From Knoxdaviesia capensis (taxonomy: Eukaryota; Ascomycota; Sordariomycetes; Microascales; Gondwanamycetaceae), in the NCBI GenBank assembly GCA_001510575.1, contig LNGK01000004.1, positions 2,412,579 through 2,476,578 on the forward strand: 64,000 nt of DNA, read 5' to 3'. The notes beneath the pieces are model-generated. The model was not told the origin of the DNA. It did not search any database and was given only the letters and a program-made list of their open reading frames with translations. Of the stretch, positions 13,041 to 25,014 are shown piece by piece. A program made the translations under genes and the position numbers. Every line of letters begins with the position of its first letter. Position 1 is the stretch's first letter.

Positions 13041-13080
13041 GCCTGAGGAATCCTCAGTACGCCTGAGGAATCGTCAGTAC
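13041..13080. repeat. Tandem duplicate of a 20-bp quasi-palindrome
   Basis: Two adjacent copies of GCCTGAGGAATCCTCAGTAC differ at one base. The first copy contains the perfect dyad CTGAGGAATCCTCAG. It lies about 1.3 kb beyond the stop of the 14380-17106 gene. The same 15-mer also occurs inside that gene near 17010, which may be chance. Role unknown. Confidence 0.65.
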
Positions 13081-14379
13081 AGAAAAAAAGCATCAATAGC
13101 CAACCAGGTAAATGAAACAGATATAAGCCAACACAGAAAATCAATCTCAGTATAACATCCCAAACCAGCAATCAAGTCCGTCAATGGACCGCCCTCACCA
13201 AGACCAACCACCAAGACCCCGTTTTTCGTCCTTGTGCTGAGGGTTTGTGTTGGGGGGTTGTTTTTTTTTGCCTCCCTGTGTGTCGGTGGTCCTCTCACTG
13301 TTCCAGGTTCCGGCATTCCTCCTCCAATCCTGTGGCCATAGTTGTGACCATCTCAAACCCAACTTTCTCTTTCGGCGCTTCGGCCCGCTGCCGGGGACCG
13401 CCGCCACGGCACTTCTCGACTTGTATCGTATATCGCCGCATGACTGGCTCGACCGGCATAAACTCTCCCTGAGTTGTTTTTGTGTTCAAGTGTAGTGTCT
13501 GTGTTCGTATGTGTGTAGTGATAGTAGTACTGGGGGGAGATTTTGGGGGTATTTTTTCTGCACTTTTCTGCCTTTACCGGTTTCTTTTTCTGTTATCGGG
13601 ACAATTTTGCGAACGTGGAACCAGATGGCAGAAATTATAAGGCAAAGACAGAACAAAAAAGCTCAACCACAAATCATGGAAATTAAAGAAACGGAGGAAA
13701 ACAGGAATTGTGAGTAAGTTAGAAAATAGAACAAGAGACAACGAAAGAAGTTCGAAAAAGACAACTATGAAAAACACAATTGCCAACCTCATGATGCATT
13801 CAATCAGTACAACCAAAAACAAAACACTGCTGCCCTCCATGAGTTCGTAAAGATCGTGTCTCCCCTAAGGCAGAAAACCAACCAAAAATGCGCAATCGCG
13901 GAACGCCGGACTCCGATGGACAATGAAGAAAAGAGGAAGAAACCGAGTGAATCTGAAATAGGAAACAAGACGTAGTGGATGGACACAGGAAATCCTTCCT
14001 GATGAGGGTTTGGGTTTCTGGGGGGGGTTTTTTTTTTTTGTGATGTTGGTTGATTTATTGATTGAGGGGAGATGGTTTTCAGAAAGAGTAAAAGTGCATA
14101 CAGAATAGTAGATGGAAGATAAGAGGACAGAAACAATGAACGTACTAGACTTGATAAAACAAGGACGCACTGAGAACTGGGGATGCAGAACTAACACAAA
14201 AAGAAAGAGAGAAGGAGAAAGTGAAAACAACACGACGATACTAAGACACATGAAGAGAAATAGAAAGAGGAATGGCGACCAAACTTAACCAATGAAAAGA
14301 ACATTGGTCCAGAAGAGACACTTAATGGAGTCGATGAACAACAGGACTCTCTCCGAAGCTGATGCCGCTCGCCGAAACC

Positions 14380-17106
14380 TCAGACCCGACCCCAGCCCGG
14401 AGGACCAGGGTGGAGAGGAATATGCCTCTTCTCGCCCTTCGGCGGACCGTATCGAAGAGGCACTCCGTACCGACAACCTAACAACCTCTCGATGCCCGGC
14501 ATGTGACTGACATGCGGAAGGTGCTCGGGGCCCGCACGCGCGGCAGACATTGGGGGTAAAAACGAGTCGCCATTGGGCAGATGCGAGATGGCGCCCTGGC
14601 GCAGCCGCATCCGGGAAATCTTCCGCATCTCTCGGTGTTGCTTTGCCGTGGCAATGGGGATATTGTTGTCCCAGTCGAGATCATCCCAGCTGCCGTCGTC
14701 CTGGGGCGGTTCCGGATCATCGGAATCCGATTCCTCTTCTTGAAACGAACTGCTCTCCCACTGATCACCCCACCCCGCGTTGTCCACAATAAGTGGCAGG
14801 AAGAGTGGTTCGGCCGGGAATGTCCGGTTGGCAGCCTTCGCCTGCTCGTCTGACCTTGTCTTGGTCTTGGACTTCCACTTTGTCTTCACTGTCGACCTCG
14901 GCTGTGACCACATCCCTGCGCTGGGATCTATAGGCGTGGGGTCTTCCTTTAGAGCCGGGGGCTCGTATACCAGATACCCTTCCGGGGTGGAAAGCCACTT
15001 CGCCTTATTTGTGAACATCATATCCGAGGCAGTATCCTGCGGACCCGAAGGTCCAGACATCGGGATCTCCTCCGGGACCGCCACAGGCAAGGCCGGGCTT
15101 ACCCTTTCCCAGTATGCCCGGCGTGCAGCGGCAACCCTCTGCTCAGCGGTGGCTCCAATCAGTGACTGCAATGGTTCAATGATACGCCTTCTACCGTCGT
15201 GAGCATCCCGAACAAGCCGTGGGCCAATGAAACGGGCGCCCGAGTACTTGACTGGCTCATTGAAGCTTTTGCCGGTCTTCCCGCTCTGGGTTGCTGACGG
15301 TGTTTGTGAAGAGCCGGCGGACGCGCCGGCAATCGTGACAGCTATCGTCTGTGCATCTTCCATCTCCACATCCTCCACATCCCCGTCATCTTCAGAATCA
15401 TCAACATCCTCAACGTCCTCTTCATCCGTGAAATCTGCCGCCGTCGCCTTGCCCTTGCCCTTGAGATCGGCGGATGGACGTGGTTGAGCTGTGGATGGGC
15501 CAGCGGGGTTGTGGGGAGTTGCTTCATATTCCATCTCGACATCCTCACTGTCCTTCTCAGTGAAAATGGAAGAGGGTTGCTGACATTGAGAAGCTTGGCT
15601 CGACTGGCTGGTGTTGGATGCTGACGAGCTCGACGCCGAAGAGCTGGATGCTGAAGAGCTCAATGCTGACGAGCTGGAGGCAGTGCTATCCGTCTTCGTT
15701 AGGCTCTCCTCCTGCGTCAAGTCGGACCATGGAAAAGTGAGGGCTTCACTATTCTTCTTTTCCTTCTCTCTTGATTCCTCATCCATCGCCTCTTGAAGCT
15801 TCTCCTGTGCCCACTGGTTTGCCAGTTCGATGACATTATCCGGGTGCATCTTGCCAATACCAAGTTCCGTTACCGATAAAAGGTGGTTGAACAGCGAGTC
15901 CCAATCTTTCCCGGTCGCGGTGGCTCGACGTCCCGCAGAAGATGCCCCGCCTTGGGCCTTGTTCCCAAGCCGATAGCCCTTGATGTGGCCGCGCCGGACG
16001 AGATGAAGCCGCAGACTGCGTTGCAGACAGTGGAGGTTGCCATACAGCTCCTGCGCCCGGTCGCGACCGAGAGAAGATAAATCTGGCATTCGAAACAGAT
16101 TTCCGGATTGATAATGGCTCCAAATGGTCGCAATTCTGCTGAGACTGGAGAGGTCGGTGATATGCGGGCTGTAATTAAGTGGTGCCCGCTCTAATCTGCG
16201 GATGTTGGCCAACTTCTGATGCAGGTGACTCGTGTGTATGGTAGGTTTGGGACAGAGAAATGCTATAGTTGATTCAATGTCGTCAATGCATTCTTCTAGG
16301 TGGCCGAGACGGTTGATGATCCCATTGAGGATGTATCTGTCAACCACCACTCCACGCTCGAAGACCCATGTGGTGTCGTCAACATCTGGCCCTTCCTCAA
16401 GCTCCCGGGTGGGGAATGGCATCAGACCGTCTGGAGACCCATAGAATATACCCTCTTTGACTTCATGCTTTTTATTGGGGCTACCGAAGATCACTTTGCC
16501 ATATCTGCCATGCCAAGTCCGTGGCTTCCGGGAGTAGCGACTGTATTTCGGTTTCCTGTGAAGTTGGATGTTAAGCAACGGCCGGGGGAGAGTTCCGAGA
16601 CCTGGAACATAGCCGCCCAGTTGCCATGGTCGTGCTTTGTCCACCAAACGTGAACGCTTCTTCTTCTTCTTTTTCGGCTTTGACGCGCGGGCTGGTGCCG
16701 CAGGTTCCTCATTGGCATCCACGGATCCATCTTCCGCAGATTCTTCTTCCGCGTCTCTTTCTTCCGCGTCTCTATCTTCCGCGGAGCCCTCATCACCGGA
16801 GCCCCCATAGGTGGCGCCATCACCAGAGTTCTCAACAGGAAAGTCACCAACAGAGTCACCAACAGAGTCACCAACAACAGAGTCGTCAAAGACAGAGTCG
16901 TCAAAAACAGAGTCCTCAAAAACGGAGTCTTCGACTGCGGAGTCTTCTACAGCAGAGTCATCAGTCATCGAGTCCTCAACTCCTGAGTGGCCAAAGATGG
17001 AGTCGACAACTGAGGAATCCTCAGCCATGGAGTCCTCTACCGCCTGCACCGAAGGCACAGCCATCTGTTGGATATTACCGCCGAAAAAGTGTTGAGTTGC
17101 AATCAA
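14380..17106 (-). CDS. Hypothetical protein, 908 aa, acidic N-terminal pentapeptide repeats
   Basis: Not recognised. A single uninterrupted frame of 908 codons, far longer than chance, so very probably a real gene. Residues about 23-95 are 5-residue units of the VEDSx/VFDDS type, followed by Glu/Asp-Ala repeats and a Lys-rich run (PKKKKKKRSR, about 143-152) that could be a nuclear localisation signal. Residues about 160-430 are the most ordered-looking part (aromatic and Leu-rich, with segments such as WVFERGVVVDRYILNGIINR). Then come a Ser-rich tract (SSASSSSASSSSAS), an acidic run (EEDVEDVDDSEDDGD), and a basic, Pro-rich C-terminus. The mixture of acidic, Ser-rich and basic parts suggests a nuclear or chromatin-associated protein, but that is inference. 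It may be lineage-specific. An alternative start exists at Met15. No intron was needed. Confidence 0.75.
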   Translation of the reverse strand: MIATQHFFGGNIQQMAVPSVQAVEDSMAEDSSVVDSIFGHSGVEDSMTDDSAVEDSAVEDSVFEDSVFDDSVFDDSVVGDSVGDSVGDFPVENSGDGATYGGSGDEGSAEDRDAEERDAEEESAEDGSVDANEEPAAPARASKPKKKKKKRSRLVDKARPWQLGGYVPGLGTLPRPLLNIQLHRKPKYSRYSRKPRTWHGRYGKVIFGSPNKKHEVKEGIFYGSPDGLMPFPTRELEEGPDVDDTTWVFERGVVVDRYILNGIINRLGHLEECIDDIESTIAFLCPKPTIHTSHLHQKLANIRRLERAPLNYSPHITDLSSLSRIATIWSHYQSGNLFRMPDLSSLGRDRAQELYGNLHCLQRSLRLHLVRRGHIKGYRLGNKAQGGASSAGRRATATGKDWDSLFNHLLSVTELGIGKMHPDNVIELANQWAQEKLQEAMDEESREKEKKNSEALTFPWSDLTQEESLTKTDSTASSSSALSSSASSSSASSSSASNTSQSSQASQCQQPSSIFTEKDSEDVEMEYEATPHNPAGPSTAQPRPSADLKGKGKATAADFTDEEDVEDVDDSEDDGDVEDVEMEDAQTIAVTIAGASAGSSQTPSATQSGKTGKSFNEPVKYSGARFIGPRLVRDAHDGRRRIIEPLQSLIGATAEQRVAAARRAYWERVSPALPVAVPEEIPMSGPSGPQDTASDMMFTNKAKWLSTPEGYLVYEPPALKEDPTPIDPSAGMWSQPRSTVKTKWKSKTKTRSDEQAKAANRTFPAEPLFLPLIVDNAGWGDQWESSSFQEEESDSDDPEPPQDDGSWDDLDWDNNIPIATAKQHREMRKISRMRLRQGAISHLPNGDSFLPPMSAARAGPEHLPHVSHMPGIERLLGCRYGVPLRYGPPKGEKRHIPLHPGPPGWGRV
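16826..17045 (-). repeat. 15-bp coding repeats (VEDSx) in the 908-aa protein
   Basis: On the + strand gagtc or gagtca recurs mostly every 15 bp, encoding a Ser-centred acidic pentapeptide. Adjacent units at 16743-16785 repeat with a different period (DAEE). Expansion by slippage is likely. Confidence 0.75.
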
Positions 17107-20100
17107 GGAGTCTTATACAGACAAGTGTAGGACTTGACGACTACCGGGTAAAGAGGATGTGATCGAAGGTTAAGACTGGCAATACGTGTGGTGTCTGTAG
17201 GCACAGAATTAGAACAAATCAAAGCTATGGAAAGTATCATATGTCTAGGGCCCACTAGAGCTGATTAAGAAAGAGGGACTCTATCGTACCTGAATAAGTG
17301 AAAAATGTTGCGGGCAATCGCCAAAGGCAGAAGAAGACTGGCACTTTTGAAGAGCCGACACGGACAGTATGCCAGAAGAAAGTTAGAGATGCTTTGCGCA
17401 ATGGCATTAGTGACAGGCACAAGGGACACAAGGTCATTCATACACCATTCACATACCTGCTGAGAAGCCCTACAAGCGATATAACTGGGCCTGAATGGTG
17501 TGGCCCGGGGAACCTCAATTTGCGAAGACTTCCTGCGGATGGGATTGGCACTTGATGTGCCATGTATGATGGATAGTGGAACTTTCAGCAGGATCGTACG
17601 TGGTTAGTCGGTGTTCCTGATATTCTACCACATATGTTGTTCACAGGGTATGACCGAAGTTCGTTTTCGATATAAAGAGGACGAGTAAGGCCAATGCAAC
17701 AATAGTGAATTGACGAATGCCAGATGATTCCCCAACTGAGGATCATGCTTGAAGTGTTCTGACTGATGATCTTGGAGGGGGAAGTTGGGTAGTGACTGTG
17801 AGTATCTGGTGTGGAACGGTGCGCATCGGGGAGATGAGTCCCACAGATGAACAAAATCTCATCTCTGCATGTGCATGAAAATACATACCGACCTATATGA
17901 CCAATATACCCATGAGAGCGAAGTGTAAGAGCTGAGTCAAGCAAGAGAGAAACTATCAACAGGGCAAGCAGAGGAAGATTGCGAGGATGAAACTCGGAGG
18001 TAATCGAGATAGGGATCGATGAAGGCGAAGTGAAGAGCAAAGGGTGAAAAACGTGTTCAGTGAGTTCTTGAGAAACGGACTATTCTGTGGCGTGAGTGGT
18101 ATCGACCGAGATTTTCAACGACAACCGTGTTTTGAAAATTCAAGTGCGAGGGAGGAAGATCTTATAATCTTGAGAAACAAGACCGGCTAGGAAGGTATTG
18201 GAGATGTGCACAGTAGAGAGAGTCGATTGACGACTGGCCGATAACACATAAGACAAAGAAGGGCGTATTCAGGGAGACATCCACGACACCTGTGAGTCGG
18301 ATTGAATAATATGATAAGGCAAAAACAAGGAAAAGAAGCAAAAGTAATGGAAATGAGGGGGTGAGGCGAGCTATTGACAACAGAATTGAGAGAGTTCAAC
18401 CGCGACACAATACATCAAGAGTTTACAAGAGGGAATCTGGGCCCCTCCACACACATGGAGATTTTTACTCAACATACCGGGCGTGAGAAAAGCAGCAGAG
18501 GGGGGAGTGTATTGGGCAAAGATATGCTCAATCTTCAGTATAGACATCAAGCATCTTGGCGGGTGTGAGGAGGGATCAATCACAGCCCGGAGGCGGTGGT
18601 GCATGGGAGATCAAGAGGGGCGTGGGTAGTGAGTGAGCACTGGCCAATTGTGCAACTACATCATGGGATATCCCCAAGCCAAAGCCCAGGAAAAACGAAA
18701 CATAGGGTCTGGATGGAAAAAGCAAGCAACAAGGGAAATACATAGGGGCATGCTACTCGACTATTTTGTGCCGGTGAGGCAGAAGTTTGGGACCTAAATA
18801 TTGGTGTATCAGTTGGGAGAAAAGAAAAAGGAACCAGAAATACGGAGCAGAGGATAGCTCTGTCTAGACACATATATATGGAGAACCGCTGGGGGTGGGG
18901 GGTACCACCGCATCCCCGATATCGCTGACGTTACACACGAAGTGAGGACACACCATGTGAGCAGACATATGGGGAAACGTTCCGTGTGGAAGTTGGATAC
19001 CAAACCATGCTGTACGCAGTGATCAGGCGAATCGGGACAGGGCGGAGGGATGTTACACAAGGCTTTTTTCTTCTTCTTTTCTATCAGGCCTGGACGAGTG
19101 GGAGTATTGGGGTTGGGACATGGAAACAACAGTATATACAGTACTTTGAGATCAGGGACGCATTGTATGTAGTATGAATGCAGTTTCAAAAGGTCTGGGC
19201 AGAGGGCAAAACCGAGAGAGGAGGAGATACTTATATATACTTGTGAAATGGTGGATAAGTTTGATGGACTGCAGGGCGCAAGTTGATGGAAGCTCAGGAA
19301 ACATCCCGCCCCCCTGCTAGCATCCACACGGAAGTGCAACCCTCCACTGTGAAAGAAAGGAAAAAGGCCTGGACCTACATGAGTGATCAACATATTTTAA
19401 AAGATGATTCATTTGGCCGGTCGCACAACTTTTGCACAGACAAAAACAAGGCGGACGGTGTGTGTCGGGCCGAAGAATAGAGGCCGGCCGTTGCAAAACC
19501 AACGAGGATATAGACCGACTTGCACAGATTGGGTAGGAGAGGAGGGGGAGGGGAAGGGGAGGGGAAGGGGAGGGGAAAAGCGGAAGAGTTGAGGGACATA
19601 ACCTGGAGAAACTGGAGAGAAAAGGAGGCAAGCAAGGCTGCACTGATAATGAGGAACACCCACGACCAAACTGAGGGCGTCCATCAATGAGACCAGAGAC
19701 GAAGGGGAAATATGGCTTTGGGTAGGCGATCCGCCATACCCTCCCTCCTCTGGCTTTGCTATGCTCTACCACATCAAGAACTAGGCCTGGTATGTCGAAT
19801 GCCATCCATCTCACCATTTGCACCCCTCACACCCCGTCCCTGGCTCGGAAACTAGACCGAAATGTGTGGAAACAAGCGAGTACGAATGCAATGAAAAGGG
19901 GATCAAGAGCCAAGATGCTGGCAGAAGAAGCAGTGTGAGGGGTTTGAAGAACAAAAACCAAGGCACAGCACAGAAAAGAAAGACGCGGCAGAGTGTGATA
20001 GGAGCCCATTAGGAAGGAAGACACCCCACGGCCGCACAATCATCCAGAATCACTATGATTGTTGGTGTCTCAAAAAAAAGACAACCAAAATACAAAATAC

Positions 20101-23100
20101 ATAGCACTCCGTACTCCGTATATCCATTTCCGGTGGCTGGAGAATTGCGGATGGATGGATAGATCAACATTTGCGAGATATCACAAAGTAAGTAGCTGGC
20201 CAGGGAGTTGACCGATGCCTGTCAACCTGCTTAAGCGATCTTTGTGAGGCGAGGGACGATACTCTATCCTACATAGCCCTGTGGAAATGTATGTAAATCA
20301 GATCAAGATCAGAAAGTATCCACAAGATGTTTTGACAGGCAGGGTAAACGGAAGTGAGGAGCAGAGTTATGGAAACATGAATAGAACACTTGGGGGCCTG
20401 CTTGGAGGCAAACGGATGCGTTGGAAACACATTCTCGGGCACTCGGATAGCAATTTAGCATCAGGGAGATGAAAAGAGACATCTTAGGTATGCACAGAAC
20501 AGTATACCTGGATTAAAGTGCGTGGGGCAACTTTGCTTGACCCAGTGGGACAGTGGACTTGCGATATGACATGTCTCAGGGAAAGCAGGAATAGCAACAG
20601 AGCAAATGCCGACATTGTTCTCGGCCTGTTCTCCCTGGGGAGAGAGAAGATGTGCTGTACAGTACACGTACATCATCTGGGGAGTGATAGGAATGGCTGC
20701 GAGGGCTGTGATAGCACCTAGAGTCAAGGACAGAAACCAGCGGGCCCAACCCAACTGAATGATGTTTGGAAGGGGAGATATATCTGTAATGTATCACCTG
20801 GCATGGCAATAGACGAGACCAGAACGCAAGTGATAAGCTGTACCGGGGAGGGAAACGGGAAAACTATGGGGAGTGGGGCCCGCTTGGGGATGGAAAGGAT
20901 GAAGATGAAGTCTTGATGGAACTTGGGCACAAACACAGACATAAATCCGGTGGTTCTCTGTCAAAGCCGACCGGCCGGGGGGTTGATCTGATGTCTGGCC
21001 CAGGTCCAGAGGCAAACACTGTTAAGAACACTAAAGCTGCGGGCCGTTCAGGCGCACAGGATAAGTGCAGCTATACCTAAACCCATACCTGAACAGCTTG
21101 GAATTAGTGTCTTGGGACGTGGCTTGAAGTGAGATTGAGCATATGCAAGCTGTCGGAGGAGGAAAACAAGTGAGAGGACCAAACGAACACAAGATGATGG
21201 GTGTAAGTCTTGAAAGCGGATGGGGAATGAGGTGGGAAAGAAGAGGAAGAAAACTTTGGAGATAGGAACTTGGTTTGAGACTTGTATACATATTACATCG
21301 CACCCAGAACTTGCAATTGGCCTACATCCTATACAGGAGAGACCAACCGTCGAGGGGCACCTTCCCTGATAGCATGAGCGATATGATAGTTGTGTCCTTC
21401 CAGTTTCAAATCGAGAGTTCCTGCCAATTACCTTAGGGCTTGTGGACGGTGAGCCCTAACAGCTGCGACTTCCCTCTTCACATGGGTTCAAATGTCTCTT
21501 CGAGGGCTTCAAAAGCAACTCCCACTTCTCTGAAGCAAACGCCTTCAATCCCGTGTGCTATCGACGACATTTTCAACCAGTATTACTCCTTCATGTCTTA
21601 GATATGCTTGGCTCGTTGGAGGAGGTCAATCCAGCCGACGCAACCGATATCCCGCGCAGTCCTGTCCCCAGCCAATCCGGCCGCCAGGCCAGGACGTGTG
21701 TTCAGTGATAAGAGGGGTGGGTACAGGTCATATGGATGGACATGCATGCACCTATGCATCTGCATGAGGTGAGGCCCGCCACCTAGTATCATACAGCACA
21801 TGCCGTGTCAGAAGCCCCATCATTCGCAAACACCATGCAGCATGCGGGCCAGGTTTACGCCCCGGACAGAAAAAGCGCCATCACATCCATGACCCCCCTG
21901 TGCCCACTACCAGTTTCACCAGTTGGAGCCAGCCTTTCCCCCAACAGCATTCAACGATCAGTTTCCTGCGGCTGGCCAGAGCTGGTACGATCTTGAATGA
22001 GTGCGGTGCATGTGAATGTGGCTTCCTGGGCGTATTACTTACTTTCTTTTTCCTGCTCCTCCAGTCTAGTCATTGAGCAGGCAACTGAGCGGGCAGCAAA
22101 CAGGAAAGGAAGAGAAAGTCATGTCGCAGACAAGCCTACGCAAACCCGACCAACCAACAGGAAAAGGAGATTGCCCCAGACAAGGTGAGATAGAGAGAGA
22201 GACACGCACCCAAGCCAGACAAGGACAACAGGGACGAAATAACTAACTCATGGCTAGGTTGAGAGAGCGAGAGAAAAAGAAAAGAAAAATGATGCGTGCA
22301 TTTTTGCGGTGCAACTCCTTCCGATGCAACTCTCCTGCGGGCGAATTACCTTCTCATTTCGCATGCCAATGTCACACAATCAGTCGCGGGTGATGTCTGG
22401 CTTGACGCCAAAGAACTGAAGATAACACCTGATAACAGCTTCTCTGCTAAGGACGGGACAAGAGGATAGACTGTATTGTACAGTACCCTAGGACTGCGTT
22501 GGCATGGATTTTCACCGTCATATATCATCCTTGCTCCATATGCCTGACACTGGTTTGTGTGCCACTTTAAGCACATACACTTCCACCCCAGTACCACCGT
22601 GGGTGGGGCAGCACGCGCGATGTTCCTGGGGTTCGGCCTGGTTATGAGCCCTACCCCGGGGCATCCCGAGATACAAAATGAAAATTCGGGAGTTTATTTA
22701 TCAAGGAAAACCAGGTACTGACATGGAAAACCCAATCTTCACAGGCAAGATTTGCTCTATTGCATCACCACCCCTTTGACAGGTGAAATCCGGCAGGACA
22801 CCCTCAGATGCCCGTCTACTGCACACAAACCGCGAGCTCCCAACTACGATCTTCAGGCGAGGGAAGGACGGCTGGTCAACCTGGTTACCTTGGCTTCTTT
22901 CCGGAACCTTCTTTTTCGTCGTCCTTTTGCTATAGTACGCCGATTGCTTACCCCCCCTCCCACCCGACTCAGTCCTCAGAGAACCGCCCACCGCCTATCC
23001 CGTCATGGACAGAATGCTACGACGCCCACACTCAGCCTTTGATCAACTGGCGGCTCAAAAAGTACTTCTCAAGGCTATATTGAACACAAACGAAGGGGTG

Positions 23101-24459
23101 ATGTGTGAGGTGTGTGAGGGGAGACATGCCCCAAGACCTGCAGTCAAACATTGGCCCAGCCAATGGCTTCTCGTCTCCCATTTTCCCACTCCCACCCAAT
23201 GCACTTGGTCTTTTACTCCGACCTTTCTTTCCTTTTGTCTCTCCTTTTCTCGCTTTGGCTGCCTCGGTCCTTCTTTGACTTTCTATTTCTAGAGCTCTGC
23301 TTCATATCCTACCCTCGCTGTGTCTTTCTGCCTCATGCAGGCTCGGCCACCTGCAGCAAGTGATCGGCTGGTAGTGGCAGTTCCAAAAGCTTTCAGCTTG
23401 TCAGAAGGGCTCGGGCACTGGGTGTCTGTTTTTCAGGGTCAAATCCATTCCCACCTCGTTTCCTTGAACTGGTCTCTCCATCAGCTATCTCGTTTTCTCG
23501 TCTTTCTTCCCCAAGCTGCACCCTGGATTAGTTTGTAAAGTGGTGCTTCCTCGATGCGCCTGCTATGGACCACTTGATTTTCTTCTTCTTCTTTTCTTTT
23601 CTTTTCTGGTTCTGTCCGTCGAAAGCCAACCCATTGATTGAAGGTGGCTTTCTCCGTTACCAAGAACCCTGGATCCAAGTGTACTGTATTTCGGTCTGTT
23701 AAAATGTTACACACCGCGCAAATCTCATCTCTCTCTGTGTTTGTCGATGCCTAAGGCAATCTTTACCAGAGTATGTACAGTACTGTCACTTGCTTGACCG
23801 ATCGCTGTTTGGAGACCTGACTGCTTGAACACAGACCCGGTACTACGCGGTGTTGGTTGTTGGCTTTGTGTTCAGGGGGCGCGGAGTGTGATTGGCTTTG
23901 GGCAAATGTCAAAGGATAGCAAACATCTGTTGTACCTGTGTCTGTCTGCCATGTCATATGGGCAGGACAGAGATTGGACGTCCTATATCACTACACACAC
24001 CCACACCCACACCCACATGTCAAGTCTCAACGTTGGCGCAAAGCAGCGCTTATCCTACGGTATTCCGTAGCACAACAATCCCACAAAGATATCAGGCGAG
24101 CACAAGCCAAGATTAGCGATTGCAGAAGCAAGCTTATCTAGGAACATTCAAGGTCACGACACGATTTTCAGGTTTCTCGATTCTTCAACCCCACGGCGAG
24201 ACGTGGTGGCCCCGCATTATCATTTTCTATTTTTGTTCGTTTCGATAGACCGTGACTTGTCTCCCTGGCCGGCACTCGGTTCTCGCCAAAAAAGACCCAA
24301 CATCCAAAGCCGCGCGAACGATGAGACAACCACACAAAAAGAAAAACAACCGCCCATGGAATCTGGAAGGGAGGAGAGAAAAGGGGCAGTCTTTCGCCAG
24401 AGCATCAGCGTCCGAAGCCCTTCTCGTGATCGCTTCAATGTGAGAACAGGTCCGGGCGC
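17107..24459. other. 7.4-kb spacer with skewed strands and no supported gene
   Basis: From about 17.2 to 21.3 kb the + strand is purine-rich; from about 22.9 to 23.7 kb it becomes pyrimidine-rich. In fungi, pyrimidine-rich sense strands often mark promoters and leaders, so the left part could be a long leader for the minus-strand gene ending at 14380, and the right part could belong to an unidentified + strand transcript. Palindrome-family copies lie near 20654, 22475 and 23774. A (CACACC)n-like repeat is at about 23993-24017. Open frames are short and not protein-like. Confidence 0.45.
19537..19577. repeat. G-rich minisatellite (AGGGGAAGGGG units)
   Basis: About three and a half tandem copies of an 11-bp unit made almost only of G and A. 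The runs of four or five Gs could form a G-quadruplex on the + strand; this is inference from sequence alone. Confidence 0.7.
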
Positions 24460-25014
24460 TTACGCGGTGGCCGGCACGGTCTTGGGGAGGTTGGTGGGCC
24501 AGAAGCAGACATAGGCGAACGACGGGTCCATGCCGGGCGGGCACGGGTCGTCCATGGAGTCATCGCCGCGGAACTCACCCACGATCTCGCTGACGGTGTT
24601 GTGGCCCATCCAGACGTTGACCTTGTCCTTGAACTCCTCCTCGGTCATGTCGCGCTCGAGGATCGGCATGCCGCGGGGGTAGCGGAGGTAGATGGGGAAC
24701 TTGTAGCCAAGCTCGCGGAGCCACTTCTGGGGGGCGGGCCCGGCCACGCCGCCGCGGTAGGCGAGGTAGATCGGGTGGGCCTTGTTCTCGGTGGGGAACT
24801 GCTCGTTCATGCCCTCGAGGAGGTGCTCCGCCCGCCGGCGGAGGGGGCGGTCCCGGTCAATGTGGGCATTCGGGTCCTCCTTCAGGGCCGTGTACGTGCC
24901 ATCAGGGCCGGGTCCCTCCGGGTAGGGATCGAATTCCTCCTCCTCCTCCTCCATGAAGTTCTCAGCCTCGTGATTTATGATATCCTCAACGGCACTATTG
25001 GTTCCGGCAGCCAT
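24460..25014 (-). CDS. Hypothetical protein, 184 aa
   Basis: Not recognised. A complete single-exon frame starting MAAGTNSAVEDIINHEAENF with a Glu run (EEEEEE) near residue 25. The rest has ordinary globular composition, including a mixed Trp/Leu/Tyr segment (KWLRELGYKFPIYLRYPRG) and DMTEEEFKDKVNVWMGHN. There is no signal peptide or membrane segment. The region is GC-rich against AT-richer flanks and third positions are mostly G or C, which supports coding. The start is the first ATG in frame. It sits alone, with more than 4 kb of spacer upstream and 7 kb downstream. Possibly a lineage-specific fungal protein. Confidence 0.65.
   Translation of the reverse strand: MAAGTNSAVEDIINHEAENFMEEEEEEFDPYPEGPGPDGTYTALKEDPNAHIDRDRPLRRRAEHLLEGMNEQFPTENKAHPIYLAYRGGVAGPAPQKWLRELGYKFPIYLRYPRGMPILERDMTEEEFKDKVNVWMGHNTVSEIVGEFRGDDSMDDPCPPGMDPSFAYVCFWPTNLPKTVPATA

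Larger units (their letters stand above)
9798..14379. other. 4.6-kb spacer without a supported gene
   Basis: Only short or composition-driven open frames are present; the longest (minus strand, 10149-11009) is rich in Trp, Arg and Ser and resembles no family I know. Contents worth noting are a (TG)n run, an inverted repeat at 12724-12742, a duplicated 20-bp element at 13041-13080, and CCCTAA-type repeats on the minus strand at 11901-11912. No tRNA-like fold was found. Confidence 0.5.
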
